Shown here: positions 6,794 to 16,336 of the stretch, in pieces
How the letters are laid out: each line of letters starts with the position of its first letter
How positions within the stretch are numbered: the stretch's first letter is position 1
Source of the DNA: DAOUJW01 sp034421015
GTDB taxonomy: Bacteria > Chloroflexota > Dehalococcoidia > Lucifugimonadales > UBA2985
Direction: 5' to 3'
NCBI GenBank assembly: GCA_034421015.1
Contig: DAOUKT010000034.1
Span: 1 to 61,630, forward strand
Length of the DNA stretch: 61,630 bases
Notes under the pieces: model-generated
Seen by the model: the letters and a program-made list of their open reading frames with translations, nothing else
What the model was told of the DNA's origin: nothing
Database searches by the model: none
Position numbers and translations under genes: made by a program

Positions 6794-8377
6794 TCACACC
6801 TGATCTGCAAGGAGCCTTATCTGCTCCTCGTGAGAGCCCCGAATTCTGACGCCCGCAACCCGGCGGCTCTGCGCCCTGAGCGCCCGCATGTCTCCCATCG
6901 CCTGGGCGTCCGCCAGCACGCCAAAGGAGTAAGGCTCTCCGGGCACCGGGATGTCGTGTTCCCGTTCCGCCGTGATCTGCAGGTACAGGCCGCTGTTGGG
7001 GCCACCCTTGTGAATCTGGCCCGTGGAGTGCAGGAACCGCGGGCCGTAGCCAACGGTCGTGGCCAGGCGATAACGCTCCATCACCCGCCGCCGCAAGTCT
7101 GACAGCGCATCGTTGGTCTCCCGGGTCTCCCGGACGTAGGCCAGGACTGCGAGGTAGTCCCCCGGCCTGGACTGGGCCAGCAGCGAAGCCAGTGACCCCT
7201 CTTCCTCCGGCTGAGGCGGCCTGCCAGTCTCTCTGTACTCGCGAAGCCCCTTGTCCGTCTCGTCCTTGGCCTGCTGGACGTTCGGCTGGTCAAAGGGATG
7301 GATGCCCAGGAGGCTGCCGGCTACTGCAGTCGCAAACTGCCACCGGAAGAACTCCGCTCCCAGGTCGTAGCGGTCCCGAAGCTGCAGCCTCACCACCGGA
7401 TGCCCTGCCAATTCCAGCGTCGATATGCGGGCGTCCAGCTCGACGTTGTCGTCGCCCTCCAGCCGCAGGTACACAAACAGCCGGTCGTCGCCGTAGGATG
7501 CGGTGCCGGCCACCGGCTCCCCGGTCACGGGGACGATTCCTCTGCCCTCCTTGCCGGTGCTCTCGGCGATGAGCTGCTCAACCCACAGGCCAAAACCGGC
7601 AATGGAGGGCGACAGCGCCAGGGTCAGCTTGTCCCGGCCTTCCAGGGCGTGGTCTGCCATAAGCGCCCCCAGGTACGCCCCCGGGTTGGCTTCGACGGGC
7701 CCGTGGGGGGCGCAAGCGTCCTTCATCTCGTCCGACCTCTCCAGGAGCAGCCCAACGTCGACTCCGGCGAGGGCCGCGGGCACCATGCCAAAGTAGGAGA
7801 GGACCGAGTAGCGTCCGCCAATGTCCGGCGCGTTCAGGAAGATGCGGCGGAACCGGTCGAACTCGCCCAGACGCTCAAGGGGAGTCCCCGGGTCGGTGAT
7901 AGCCGTGAACCGCTGGCCCGCGACTCTCTCCGCGCACACCCTGTCGACAAGGCTGCGAAAGTGGTTGTAGAAGGACAGGGACTCAATGGTTGTGCCGGAC
8001 TTGGATGAGACCAGGAACAGTGTCCTTGCCGGGTCGACCTCGTCGCTGACCGCCTGCACCGAATCCGGGATCGTGGAGTCCAGCACGATGAGCTTCGGGA
8101 AACCGTCCGCACTGCCGAACGTTTGGCCAATGACCTCCGGCCCCAGGCTGCTGCCGCCCATGCCCAGCAGCACCACGTGCCGGTAGCCCTCGTCGTTGAG
8201 CTCAGCGGCAAACTCCTCCAGGCCGCCGACCCTGTCCCGGATGCGGTCGGATATCGTGAGCCATCCCAGGCGGTCGACAATCTCCGCAGGCTCCGGCTTC
8301 CATACGGCATGATCGCCGCGCCAGATGCGCGACACCACCCCCCGGCGCCTGAGTTCCGACAGCGTCTCCTCAATCAT
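6794..8377 (-). CDS. pgi: Glucose-6-phosphate isomerase (Pgi domain of the TalPgi type)
   Basis: A roughly 527-residue phosphosugar isomerase. The sugar-phosphate-binding stretches LLGMGGSSLGPEV and FLVSSKSGTTIESLSFY are followed by the C-terminal GIHPFDQPNVQQAKDET and FLHSTGQIHKGGP. These are the signatures of the isomerase half of bifunctional transaldolase/isomerase proteins of GC-rich bacteria. Here no transaldolase part is attached. The ATG at 8377 is preferred because GAGGGAG lies 8 nt upstream. An upstream ATG at 8410 gives 11 more residues but has a poor ribosome-binding site. The reaction is glucose 6-phosphate to fructose 6-phosphate, and the neighbouring gnd fits. Confidence 0.88.
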   Translation of the reverse strand: MIEETLSELRRRGVVSRIWRGDHAVWKPEPAEIVDRLGWLTISDRIRDRVGGLEEFAAELNDEGYRHVVLLGMGGSSLGPEVIGQTFGSADGFPKLIVLDSTIPDSVQAVSDEVDPARTLFLVSSKSGTTIESLSFYNHFRSLVDRVCAERVAGQRFTAITDPGTPLERLGEFDRFRRIFLNAPDIGGRYSVLSYFGMVPAALAGVDVGLLLERSDEMKDACAPHGPVEANPGAYLGALMADHALEGRDKLTLALSPSIAGFGLWVEQLIAESTGKEGRGIVPVTGEPVAGTASYGDDRLFVYLRLEGDDNVELDARISTLELAGHPVVRLQLRDRYDLGAEFFRWQFATAVAGSLLGIHPFDQPNVQQAKDETDKGLREYRETGRPPQPEEEGSLASLLAQSRPGDYLAVLAYVRETRETNDALSDLRRRVMERYRLATTVGYGPRFLHSTGQIHKGGPNSGLYLQITAEREHDIPVPGEPYSFGVLADAQAMGDMRALRAQSRRVAGVRIRGSHEEQIRLLADQV

Positions 8378-8480
8378 CCCAGTTTCTCCCTCATCAGATG
8401 ACCGGCTCATTGACGGTCTGGCAAATCTCCCCAGTCCAAGACTACAATCAATCGCATCGGAATGGCAATTCCGTCCAGGA

Positions 8481-9755
8481 CTAGCCTGCGCCGTCGGCAG
8501 CGCGTTCCGCCGCCCTCTCCGCCTCCTCCGGCGGCTTGACGTTGCGGAACATCACGAAGAGGGCGACGTCGTAGGCTATCTTCAGAACGGCGCACCCAAC
8601 CAGCGGAGCGCTGGCCGAGACCGCCTGCCACAGAGCCGTCGCGACAGTCGGCCCACCAATGCCGGACACGCTCCTCCCCACGATGTGGATGCCCGCCATC
8701 GCCACCCGCTCCTCCGGCCCAACCACAGCCATTATGTAGGACGTGCGAGCGGGAACGTCCATCTGGCCCAGAAAGGAGCGCAGCTGCCAGAATGCCACGG
8801 CCAGAGCGGCGGTGGGCGCGAATGCGGCCCCAAGCAGAAACAGATTGGAGGGAATGTGGGTGAACACCATTGTATTGATCAGCCCGATCCTGGCGGCTAT
8901 CCTGGCAGCCAGCCACAGGGAAAAAGCCGCCAGTACCTGCGAGAAGAAGAACACCAGGGACAGCGCCCCAAGCTCCAGGCCGAAGCGGGTGCTGAACCAG
9001 TAGGCGACCAGGCTCTGCATCATCAGCGACCCCGCGAAGTGGTCAACGCTGAACAGCGCCGTGAGCGTGAATATGATCCGCCGGGAGGGGAGGGTGAGCG
9101 GGTTCACCCACTGCCGGGCCTCCGCCCTCACCTCCACGCCGGACGACAGCAGGCTGTAGAGAAGCGCCACGAAGAGCAGCAACACCACAAAAGCGACAAA
9201 CATCGCCTTGAATGCGCCTACTTCACTTGCGCCGAACTGGCTCTGAAAGACTTCGGGGAGGCCCGCCGCCAGCGCGCCGACCGCGCCCGCGCCCGTGGAG
9301 GCGATCCCATACGCCGCAAACAGGTCCGTCCGCCTGTCGGGGGTCGTCGCGTCCGCGAGGCTGGCCTGTTCCATGGGCTGGGTAGGCTGTGCGCCGCCTC
9401 CGCCGCCAACGCCGCTCAAGTAACCAAGAAATGCGAATGCCGTGAGCACCACAACGTCGTCCGTGGCCACCAGCACAACTCCGGCGGCGGCCGTCATCAG
9501 CGTCAGGCCCACCATCAGGCGGCGTCGGCCCAGCTTCTCAGCGATCAGAGACACGAGGAAGGCAAAGAGCGCCGCGCCTGCTACCCCGAAGCTGAAGAAC
9601 ACACCAATCTGGGTAAGGCTGAAGCCCAGCAGGTCCAGGTAGACGGCGAAGAGGACGGCAATTGAGCCCTGGGCAAAGGTGCGCACGGACCTCGCCAGGA
9701 TGATTATCTTGCCGTCCCGGCTCACCCAGCTGAGCGGTAGCGTTCGACTCTGCAT
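8481..9755 (-). CDS. Major facilitator superfamily transporter (paralogue A)
   Basis: A 424-residue polytopic membrane protein with about 12 hydrophobic segments. The MFS loop motif EKLGRRRLMVG occurs between segments 2 and 3. The central cytoplasmic loop reads VNPLTLPSRRIIF, and a late motif is LGQMDVPARTSYIMAVVGPEERVA. The tail is MFRNVKPPEEAER. The next gene upstream, 19 nt away, is a clear paralogue sharing all of these motifs. Nothing in the sequence identifies the substrate. Its place at the end of the pyrimidine operon could hint at a nucleobase, nucleoside or related export function, but this is a guess. Confidence 0.82.
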   Translation of the reverse strand: MQSRTLPLSWVSRDGKIIILARSVRTFAQGSIAVLFAVYLDLLGFSLTQIGVFFSFGVAGAALFAFLVSLIAEKLGRRRLMVGLTLMTAAAGVVLVATDDVVVLTAFAFLGYLSGVGGGGGAQPTQPMEQASLADATTPDRRTDLFAAYGIASTGAGAVGALAAGLPEVFQSQFGASEVGAFKAMFVAFVVLLLFVALLYSLLSSGVEVRAEARQWVNPLTLPSRRIIFTLTALFSVDHFAGSLMMQSLVAYWFSTRFGLELGALSLVFFFSQVLAAFSLWLAARIAARIGLINTMVFTHIPSNLFLLGAAFAPTAALAVAFWQLRSFLGQMDVPARTSYIMAVVGPEERVAMAGIHIVGRSVSGIGGPTVATALWQAVSASAPLVGCAVLKIAYDVALFVMFRNVKPPEEAERAAERAADGAG

Positions 9756-9774
9756 TATACTTGGTTCCGCCTTT

Positions 9775-11013
9775 TCACGTATCTAATGCCACCCTTTCCG
9801 CCTCTTCTGGCGGCTTCACATTGCGGAACACGAAGTAAAACGCAGCATTGGCAACTACCAGCAGCAGATTGCCGACAAGGAGCGAAGTGGCGATTTGACC
9901 AATGTCGGAAAAAAACGCCGCAAGCACAGGGCCAGGCCATCCCAGGAAGCCCCCCATAAGAAAGATAATGCCTGCCGCGGCAACCCTCTCCTCCGGGGCC
10001 ACTACGCCCATCATGTAGGAGGTGCGCAGTGGAATGCCCATCTGTCCCAGAACGACGTAAAGTGTTCGAAACAGCACAATGAAACCGACCACAGGTATGA
10101 AAGCAGCAACAACGAAAAAGAGGGCCGCGGACATCTGAGTGAGCGCCAGGATCTTGACAAGCCCAAACCGGTTGGCTATCTTGGCCGCCAGCCAGAGAGC
10201 GGGAATTGAAATGATCCCAGACAAAGAGAGCGCGGCCAGGTTAGTCAAGACCAAACCCACCCCGTCTTCTAAAGACCAGTACATAAACATGCTCTGAAAA
10301 AGCATGGTCGTCGCGAGTGTGTTCAGTCCGAACAACCCGGCGAGCGTGAAAATGACGCGCCGCGAGGGGAGCTTGAAGGGGTTCATAGGCCTCCTCGCCT
10401 CAAGGGGCGCCTCCACAGCGGACGAGACCCGACGGTAGAGAAGGGCCGCAATCAGGAGGAGCAACACGGATGCCATTGCCCGCGCCACGTCTACATAGGT
10501 GTCGTTTAGGCCAGACAGGGCGGAGAAGAGCAAATACGGCGCAAAGATCAATAGCAAAGGGAGATAAGCCAACGCTTCAGCGATGAAATACACGGCATAG
10601 AGATCGGTCCTTCTGTTGGGGGGAGCAGTGCTGGCCAGGGTGGCCCGCTGCAGAGCGTGGACAGACTGGATGTCGCTTCCGCCTCGGCTCAGCGCGCCAA
10701 TGGCGATGAATGGCAGCAGGATAAACCAGTTGCTGGTCAATACAGAGGCCACGGCGGCCGCGGCTGTAGTCAGCGTAAGCAAGACCAGAAGGCGCCGCCT
10801 CCCAATTCTCTCGGCAAAGATTACGACGAGAAGCGTCACTAAAACGCCCCCGATTCCACCGACCAAGAAATTCAGCACCGCCTGACCGGAGGATGCCTCC
10901 GTATCTCCCAGACTGGAGGCCACAGGCGCTACGGAGCTGACAGACCCGGCCAGGATGAGCAGCTTGCCGTCGCGGTCTATCCAGTCCAGCCGCAGGAAGC
11001 GCACTGCCGTCAC
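9775..11013 (-). CDS. Major facilitator superfamily transporter (paralogue B), coupled to carB
   Basis: A 412-residue MFS protein, similar throughout to the downstream transporter. It shares ERIGRRRLLVLLTL, MNPFKLPSRRVIF, LGQMGIPLRTSYMMGVVAPEERVA and FRNVKPPEEAER. The GTG start overlaps the carB stop codon as GTGA, giving translational coupling to carbamoyl-phosphate synthase. A longer frame upstream only overlaps carB. The two transporters probably arose by tandem duplication and may act as partners or have diverged. Lower GC in parts of this copy compared with its neighbour is visible. The substrate is unknown. Confidence 0.82.
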   Translation of the reverse strand: MTAVRFLRLDWIDRDGKLLILAGSVSSVAPVASSLGDTEASSGQAVLNFLVGGIGGVLVTLLVVIFAERIGRRRLLVLLTLTTAAAAVASVLTSNWFILLPFIAIGALSRGGSDIQSVHALQRATLASTAPPNRRTDLYAVYFIAEALAYLPLLLIFAPYLLFSALSGLNDTYVDVARAMASVLLLLIAALLYRRVSSAVEAPLEARRPMNPFKLPSRRVIFTLAGLFGLNTLATTMLFQSMFMYWSLEDGVGLVLTNLAALSLSGIISIPALWLAAKIANRFGLVKILALTQMSAALFFVVAAFIPVVGFIVLFRTLYVVLGQMGIPLRTSYMMGVVAPEERVAAAGIIFLMGGFLGWPGPVLAAFFSDIGQIATSLLVGNLLLVVANAAFYFVFRNVKPPEEAERVALDT

Positions 11014-14000
11014 TCCGCGTCCAAGTACTCTCCGCGGCGCCGGACGCTGTACCCGCCCGGGCCGTTCAGCAGGCTCTCCGCAGCAGCCCTGGCGGTGTCC
11101 AGTGACGTGAAGCACGGGATGCGCCTCTCCACCGCCGCGCGGCGGATCTGGAACCCGTCCTGCAGGTGGGACCGCTCTCCCGTCACGGTGTTGACCACCG
11201 CATCGACGGTCCCGTCCATGATGATGTCCAAGACGTTGGGATGACCTTCGCTCAGCTTCTTGGTGATCAGCGTTACGGGCACGCCCAGGCCTTCCACCAT
11301 CGCGGCTGTGCCCTCGGTTGCGTACAGCTTGCAGCCGCTCTCCGCCAGGGCGCGGACCAGGGGCACGGACTCCCCCTTGTCCCTGTCGGCGATGCTCAGG
11401 AGGATGGAGCCGTTGGATCGGAACGTCATCCCGCCCGCAAGCAGCGCCTTGGCAACCGCCCCCCGGAAATCGGAGTCAATCCCCATGACTTCGCCGGTGG
11501 ACTTCATCTCAGGCCCAAGGTAGGTATCGACTCCCGCCAGCTTGGACATGGAGAAGACCGGCGCCTTCACGGCCACAAGGTTCTGACGTTCCCACAGCCC
11601 TGAGGAGTACCCCATTTCGGTCAGGGTCCGGCCCAGCATGATCTTCGTCGCCAGCCTCACCATAGGGACGCCGGTGACCTTGGACAGGAACGGCACAGTG
11701 CGACTTGAACGCGGGTTCACCTCCAGCACGTATACGGTCGACGCGCCGCCCGCTTCGGGCATGGCCTGGGGGCTTCGATACGGGCTGCCACCCACGATGA
11801 CGTACTGGATGTTCATCAGCCCCTTCACCTTCAGGGCCAGCCCTATGCGGGTCGTGTGCTCAACCAGGGTGTTGACCTCCTCTTCGGTCAGGGTGACGCC
11901 GGGATAAATCGCCATGGAATCGCCGCTGTGGACGCCCGCCCTCTCCACGTGCTCCATGATGCCGGGAATGAGCACCTTTTCGCCGTCGCAGATGGCGTCC
12001 ACCTCCACCTCCCGCCCGCTCAGGTACTTGTCGATGAGGATGGAGCGACCCGTACCCATCTCCGCGGCCGCGGTGACGTAGCGGATCAGCTCAGTGGCAT
12101 TCTGCACAATCTCCATGGCCCTGCCGCCAAGCACGTAGCTGGGGCGCACCAGCACCGGGTAGCCAATCCCGTCCGCAACCTTGAGCGCCTCCTCCATGGA
12201 CGCGATTCCCGCCCCGGGAGGCTGGGGAATGCCCAGGCGGGCCAGGAAGTCTTCGAAGCGGCCCCTGTCGGAAGCAATGTCGATGGCGTCTGCTGTCGAC
12301 CCCAAAATGGGCATTCCGGCCCTGTCCAGGGTCTGGGACAGGTTGATGGCGGTCTGCCCCCCGAACTGCACCATCGACGGCGGGCACAGGGAGGGCTCGG
12401 CCCCGTCCTCGGCCTCGTTCTCCAGAATGTCCAGCACGCCCTCCTCGTCCAGAGGCTCGAAGTAGAGCCGCTCGCTGGTGTCGAAGTCCGTGGACACCGT
12501 CTCCGGGTTGGAGTTGGCCATGATGCTCTTGACGCCCTCCTCCTGCAACGCCCATGCGGCGTGCACCGAGCAGTAGTCGAACTCAATCCCCTGCCCGATG
12601 CGAATGGGGCCGCTTCCCATGACCACGGCCTTGTTCCCCTCCATGGCGGGCGCCTCGTTCTCCTGCTCGTAGGTGCTGTAGAAGTAGGGGGTTGCCGCCT
12701 CGAACTCCGCCGCGCACGTGTCCACCATCTTGTAAACGGGGCTTATCCCCCAGTCACGGCGGATCTGCCTCACCTGCTCAGGCAGACGGTCTGCCACGGT
12801 TGCGATGTGCACGTCGGAGAAGCCCAGGCGCTTGGCCTCCCTGAGCAGCCTTGGAGTCAGGTCCTCGCCGAGAAGACGCTTCTCCATGCTCACGATGTTG
12901 GAAAGCCGGTAGAGAAACCACGGATCGATGCCCGTGACGCGGGAAATCTCCTCCGGCGTCGCTCCCCGGCGCAAGCCCGCCATCAGGGCCCACAGCCGGA
13001 GGTCGGTGGGATAGAGGGGAAGGTCATCCAGGGCGGGGCCGTCGCCGTTCCGCCACTCCTGGTCCTCCCAGAGCAGCGAGTGGCCTCCAACCTCCAGGGA
13101 GCGCACGGCCTTCTGGAAGGCCGCCTCAAAGGAGCGGTCTATCGCCATGACCTCGCCGGTGGCCTTCATCTGAGTGCCAATGCTCCGGTCTCCGGCGGCG
13201 AACTTGTCGAAGGGCCAGCGGGGTATCTTCACAACGCAGTAGTCCAGGGCCGGTTCAAAGGCGGCGAGGGTCCGCTGGGTGACGGCGTTGGGTATCTCGT
13301 CCAGCCGCTTGCCGACGGCTATTTTCGCAGCCACTCGCGCGATGGGATAGCCCGTGGCCTTGCTGGCCAGCGCCGAGCTGCGGCTGACCCGGGGGTTCAC
13401 TTCGATTACGTAGTAGGGGCTGTCCGCCTTCCAGCTTCCGGGCAGGGTCTCCTGCACCATGCTGTGAGGGTTGAGCGCGTACTGGACGTTGCACCCGCCC
13501 TCTATGCCCAGGGCGCGTATGATCTTGAGGCTCGCGGAGCGGAGCATCTGGTACTCCTTGTCCGTGAGCGTCTGGCTGGGAGCCACCACAATGCTGTCGC
13601 CCGTATGCACGCCCATCGGGTCCAGGTTCTCCATGTTGCACACGGTTATGCAGTTGTCCGCGGCGTCCCGCATGACCTCGTACTCAATCTCCTTCCAGCC
13701 CACCAGGGAGCGCTCCAGGAGAATCTGGTGGATGGGACTGGCCGCCAGCCCGCTGCTGGCCACAGCCTCCAGCTCCTCCAGGTTGTTGGCGATGCCGCCC
13801 CCGGAGCCTCCCAGCGTGTAGGCGGGACGAATGACAAGGGGAAAACCCATCTCCGCAACGATGCGGTGCACGTCGTCCATTGAGTTTGCGATGTCGCTGG
13901 GCAAAGTTGGTTCGCCAATCTCTATCAGCAGGTCGCGGAAGAGCTCCCTGTCCTCCGCGCTGCGAATGGTCTCCAGTGGCGTGCCCAGGAGACGGACATC

Positions 14001-14327
14001 GTACTTGTCCAGCACACCGGCGTCAGCCAGGGCCACGGCGAGGTTGAGGCCGGTCTGTCCACCCAGCGTGGGAAGTATGCCCTGTGGCCTCTCTCGCTCA
14101 ATGATTCGCGAAATGACGTCCACGGTCAGGGGTTCAATGTAGACGATGTCGGCAATGCCCTCGTCGGTCATGATGGTGGCCGGATTGGAGTTGACCAGCA
14201 CCGTCGTGACGCCCTCCTCCTTGAGGGCCTTGCACGCCTGGGTGCCCGCATAGTCGAACTCCGCCGCCTGCCCAATGACAATCGGGCCTGATCCTATGAC
14301 CAGGACTTTGGAGACTGGTGATGTCAC
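11010..14327 (-). CDS. carB: Carbamoyl-phosphate synthase large subunit
   Basis: A full-length 1105-residue synthetase with two homologous halves, each having an ATP-grasp fold. Each half begins with a GSGPI(V/R)IGQ nucleotide-binding motif (residues about 12 and 570), followed by EFDY. The ATP-grasp signatures VIRPAYTLGGSGGG and VRPSYVLGGRAMEIV and the metal/ATP segments VIEVNPRVSRSSALASKATG and VLEVNPRSSRTVPFLSKVTGVPMV are present. The C-terminal MGS-like allosteric domain contains the ATEGTA motif. It uses ammonia delivered by CarA, bicarbonate and 2 ATP to make carbamoyl phosphate. A VapBC toxin-antitoxin pair lies between it and carA. The stop codon overlaps the start of a transporter. 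Confidence 0.97.
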   Translation of the reverse strand: MTSPVSKVLVIGSGPIVIGQAAEFDYAGTQACKALKEEGVTTVLVNSNPATIMTDEGIADIVYIEPLTVDVISRIIERERPQGILPTLGGQTGLNLAVALADAGVLDKYDVRLLGTPLETIRSAEDRELFRDLLIEIGEPTLPSDIANSMDDVHRIVAEMGFPLVIRPAYTLGGSGGGIANNLEELEAVASSGLAASPIHQILLERSLVGWKEIEYEVMRDAADNCITVCNMENLDPMGVHTGDSIVVAPSQTLTDKEYQMLRSASLKIIRALGIEGGCNVQYALNPHSMVQETLPGSWKADSPYYVIEVNPRVSRSSALASKATGYPIARVAAKIAVGKRLDEIPNAVTQRTLAAFEPALDYCVVKIPRWPFDKFAAGDRSIGTQMKATGEVMAIDRSFEAAFQKAVRSLEVGGHSLLWEDQEWRNGDGPALDDLPLYPTDLRLWALMAGLRRGATPEEISRVTGIDPWFLYRLSNIVSMEKRLLGEDLTPRLLREAKRLGFSDVHIATVADRLPEQVRQIRRDWGISPVYKMVDTCAAEFEAATPYFYSTYEQENEAPAMEGNKAVVMGSGPIRIGQGIEFDYCSVHAAWALQEEGVKSIMANSNPETVSTDFDTSERLYFEPLDEEGVLDILENEAEDGAEPSLCPPSMVQFGGQTAINLSQTLDRAGMPILGSTADAIDIASDRGRFEDFLARLGIPQPPGAGIASMEEALKVADGIGYPVLVRPSYVLGGRAMEIVQNATELIRYVTAAAEMGTGRSILIDKYLSGREVEVDAICDGEKVLIPGIMEHVERAGVHSGDSMAIYPGVTLTEEEVNTLVEHTTRIGLALKVKGLMNIQYVIVGGSPYRSPQAMPEAGGASTVYVLEVNPRSSRTVPFLSKVTGVPMVRLATKIMLGRTLTEMGYSSGLWERQNLVAVKAPVFSMSKLAGVDTYLGPEMKSTGEVMGIDSDFRGAVAKALLAGGMTFRSNGSILLSIADRDKGESVPLVRALAESGCKLYATEGTAAMVEGLGVPVTLITKKLSEGHPNVLDIIMDGTVDAVVNTVTGERSHLQDGFQIRRAAVERRIPCFTSLDTARAAAESLLNGPGGYSVRRRGEYLDAE

Positions 14328-14541
14328 TGTCTAATCTCCTGTTGGTGCATTCAACTGTTTAATTCGGAAGTCGTCGTGCCCGCCCAGCGGTCTTCCATAC
14401 GCCTGCCTAACCCCTTGCCAATCTCAAACAGCACCCATGGCCCCTATCGGGCCGCTAAATGGAACCAGCTGCTTGCTCAAAAGCCTCTCCACCATAGCAA
14501 TTCCTTCAATGTCGTTTGTCTGCAAGTCCATGCCAATTCGC

Positions 14542-14934
14542 TCAATTGAAAGACGGATTGTAGAGTTCCAGTTCCGGAATGCGACTGAACCCTTGGTCCA
14601 GAGAGAATAGAGGAACCCCGTGGCGTATTGCTGTAGCGGCAAGGATCAAGTCCATGGTTCCCAATGGATCGCCTGTGAGCATTAGACGATAGTCCAATTG
14701 CCCCGCGATGACCCATACTGCTTGGTCCATCTCAAGGAAGTCAAGGGAGACTATCCGCTGGGTGAGGAAATCCAATTCTCCCTGGGATCGCGCCCCCCGT
14801 ATGTACTCCATAACCACTGGCCCGGTCACTGCGGCTTCTCCAGAGGCCAGAAGGACTCCCAAATGCCTGGTAGTCTCCGAGTCAGGCAGCCTTTGAGCCT
14901 GAATGAGGACAGACGAGTCCACCAGGATGGTCAA
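14542..14934 (-). CDS. vapC: VapC-type PIN-domain toxin
   Basis: A 130-residue PIN-domain protein with the four expected acidic residues: Asp6 (ILVDSSVLI), Glu43, Asp95 (TMDLILAATA) and Asp113 (FSLDQGF). VapC proteins are Mg-dependent ribonucleases that cut tRNA or rRNA and stop growth when free of antitoxin. Its ATG overlaps the antitoxin stop codon by 4 nt. The pair lies inside the pyrimidine operon, between carA and carB, in the same direction. Its base composition is less GC-rich than the flanking genes, which suggests late insertion. The 214 bp between vapC and carB hold nothing else recognisable. Confidence 0.85.
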   Translation of the reverse strand: MTILVDSSVLIQAQRLPDSETTRHLGVLLASGEAAVTGPVVMEYIRGARSQGELDFLTQRIVSLDFLEMDQAVWVIAGQLDYRLMLTGDPLGTMDLILAATAIRHGVPLFSLDQGFSRIPELELYNPSFN

Positions 14935-15170
14935 GACGTGCCGTCCCTCAGGGATTCCAAGTACTTCCGCCGCTCTTCGTCCAATCGATCGTGTTCCTCA
15001 CTGTAGTCATCCACAATGATCTTGCCCCAGGAGTCTATCAACTCCTGCACGTGCTTGCGCCGTATGTATTCCTTGAGAGCGGCGTTCACCGCCTTGCTCT
15101 TGTTCTTCTCACCCGTCGCCTCGATCACGGTCTCAAGAAGCTTGTCGTCTATGTTTAGAGTAGTTCTCAT
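14931..15170 (-). CDS. vapB: VapB-type antitoxin (ribbon-helix-helix)
   Basis: A 79-residue protein opening with MRTTLNIDDKLL and continuing ATGEKNKSKAVNAALKEYIRR, the VapB/DUF2191 ribbon-helix-helix pattern. The beta strand contacts DNA and the helices dimerise. The charged C-terminal tail (EEHDRLDEERRKYLESLRDG) should wrap the toxin and fill its active site. The gene precedes vapC with a 4-nt overlap, the usual antitoxin-first order, so the pair should repress its own promoter. The 74 bp up to carA could hold that promoter, since the sequence there is AT-richer. The upstream gene is carA on the same strand, so read-through transcription is also possible. Confidence 0.85.
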   Translation of the reverse strand: MRTTLNIDDKLLETVIEATGEKNKSKAVNAALKEYIRRKHVQELIDSWGKIIVDDYSEEHDRLDEERRKYLESLRDGTS

Positions 15171-15244
15171 CGAAATGCTACTCCTTTCTGATGCGCCCGA
15201 TGATGCTATATTGCTGCATCATTATATTACATCACTATGCCGCA

Positions 15245-16336
15245 TCACTGCGAGTGTCCCCTCACCATCTCCAGGAACCTGTCAAAGAGGTACACGTTGT
15301 CCATTGGCCCCGGCGACGCCTCCGAGTGGTACTGGATGCTCAGGATGGGCAGCTCCCGGTGACGCAGCCCCTCCACCGTTCCGTCGTGCAGGTTGAAGTG
15401 GCTGACCTCAACCTCCGGCGGCAGCCCGTCGCCGTCCACCGCGAAGCCGTGGTTCTGGGACGTTATGTACACCCGGCCCGTGTGCACGTCTCGCACGGGG
15501 TGGTTGGCGCCCCTGTGCCCAAACTTCAGCTTGTACGTGTCCGCGCCGAAGGCCCGGGCCAGCAGCTGGTGCCCCAGGCAGATGCCCAGCATCGGGACAC
15601 GGCCAATCAACTCCCTGGTCGTCTCCACCACGTCTTCAAGCAGCGCCGGATCCCCCGGCCCCGGCGACATCACAATCCCCTGGGGGTTCAGCGCCATGAT
15701 GTCCCGCGCAGACGTGTGCTCAGGCATCGCCATCACCCTGAACCCTCGTGCATTGAGTATGCGCAAAATGTTGTACTTGAGGCCGTAGTCGTTCACGAGG
15801 ATGAGCGGCGATCCCGGCGACCCGGCCGGGCCCCACCCGTACGCCTCCTCCGTGCTGACCCTCTCCACAAAGTCCACGTTGTCGTAGCGAGGCATCCCCC
15901 TGAGCCGCTCCAGGGCCTCCTGCGGAGAGGCGTCCACAGCTATCATTCCCATCATCACGCCCGCCGTCCGCAGCTTCCGGGTCACGGCCCGGGTGTCGAT
16001 ACCGGATATGCCGGTGACGCCCTCCGAGGCCAGGTACTCGTGCAGGGTGTGCGTCGACAGGGTGTGGCTGGGATTCAGGCAGTGCTCCCTCACCGCAAAG
16101 CCCGCCACCCGGATCTCCCTGGACTCCTCGTCCACCTCGTTGATACCGTAGTTCCCGATGATTGGATACGTGGGCACCACGATCTGGCCCGCGTACGATG
16201 GATCAGTGAGCATCTCCTGGTATCCCGTCATGCTTGTGTTGAAGACTACCTCGCCATAAGCGAAGTCCTCGGACCCAAAGGCCTCGCCCTCATACCAGGA
16301 GCCGTCCTCCAGCACAAGAAAAGCCTGTTTAGCCAA
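15245..16336 (-). CDS. carA: Carbamoyl-phosphate synthase small (glutaminase) subunit
   Basis: A 363-residue protein of standard length. The N-terminal CarA domain contains GEVVFNTSMTGYQE. The class I glutamine amidotransferase domain contains MSPGPGDP, the nucleophile loop GICLGHQLLA with its Cys, and the catalytic His and Glu in QYHSEASPGP. It hydrolyses glutamine and channels ammonia to CarB. The start overlaps the end of pyrC by 8 nt, which suggests translational coupling in the order pyrR-pyrB-pyrC-carA. Confidence 0.96.
   Translation of the reverse strand: MAKQAFLVLEDGSWYEGEAFGSEDFAYGEVVFNTSMTGYQEMLTDPSYAGQIVVPTYPIIGNYGINEVDEESREIRVAGFAVREHCLNPSHTLSTHTLHEYLASEGVTGISGIDTRAVTRKLRTAGVMMGMIAVDASPQEALERLRGMPRYDNVDFVERVSTEEAYGWGPAGSPGSPLILVNDYGLKYNILRILNARGFRVMAMPEHTSARDIMALNPQGIVMSPGPGDPALLEDVVETTRELIGRVPMLGICLGHQLLARAFGADTYKLKFGHRGANHPVRDVHTGRVYITSQNHGFAVDGDGLPPEVEVSHFNLHDGTVEGLRHRELPILSIQYHSEASPGPMDNVYLFDRFLEMVRGHSQ

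Noticed and set aside
11856..13883. Very long plus-strand open frame opposite carB
   Set aside because: Antisense artefact of GC-rich codon use; the minus strand encodes a complete carB with all motifs. Similar long antisense frames opposite dnaE, carA and dnaK were also set aside.
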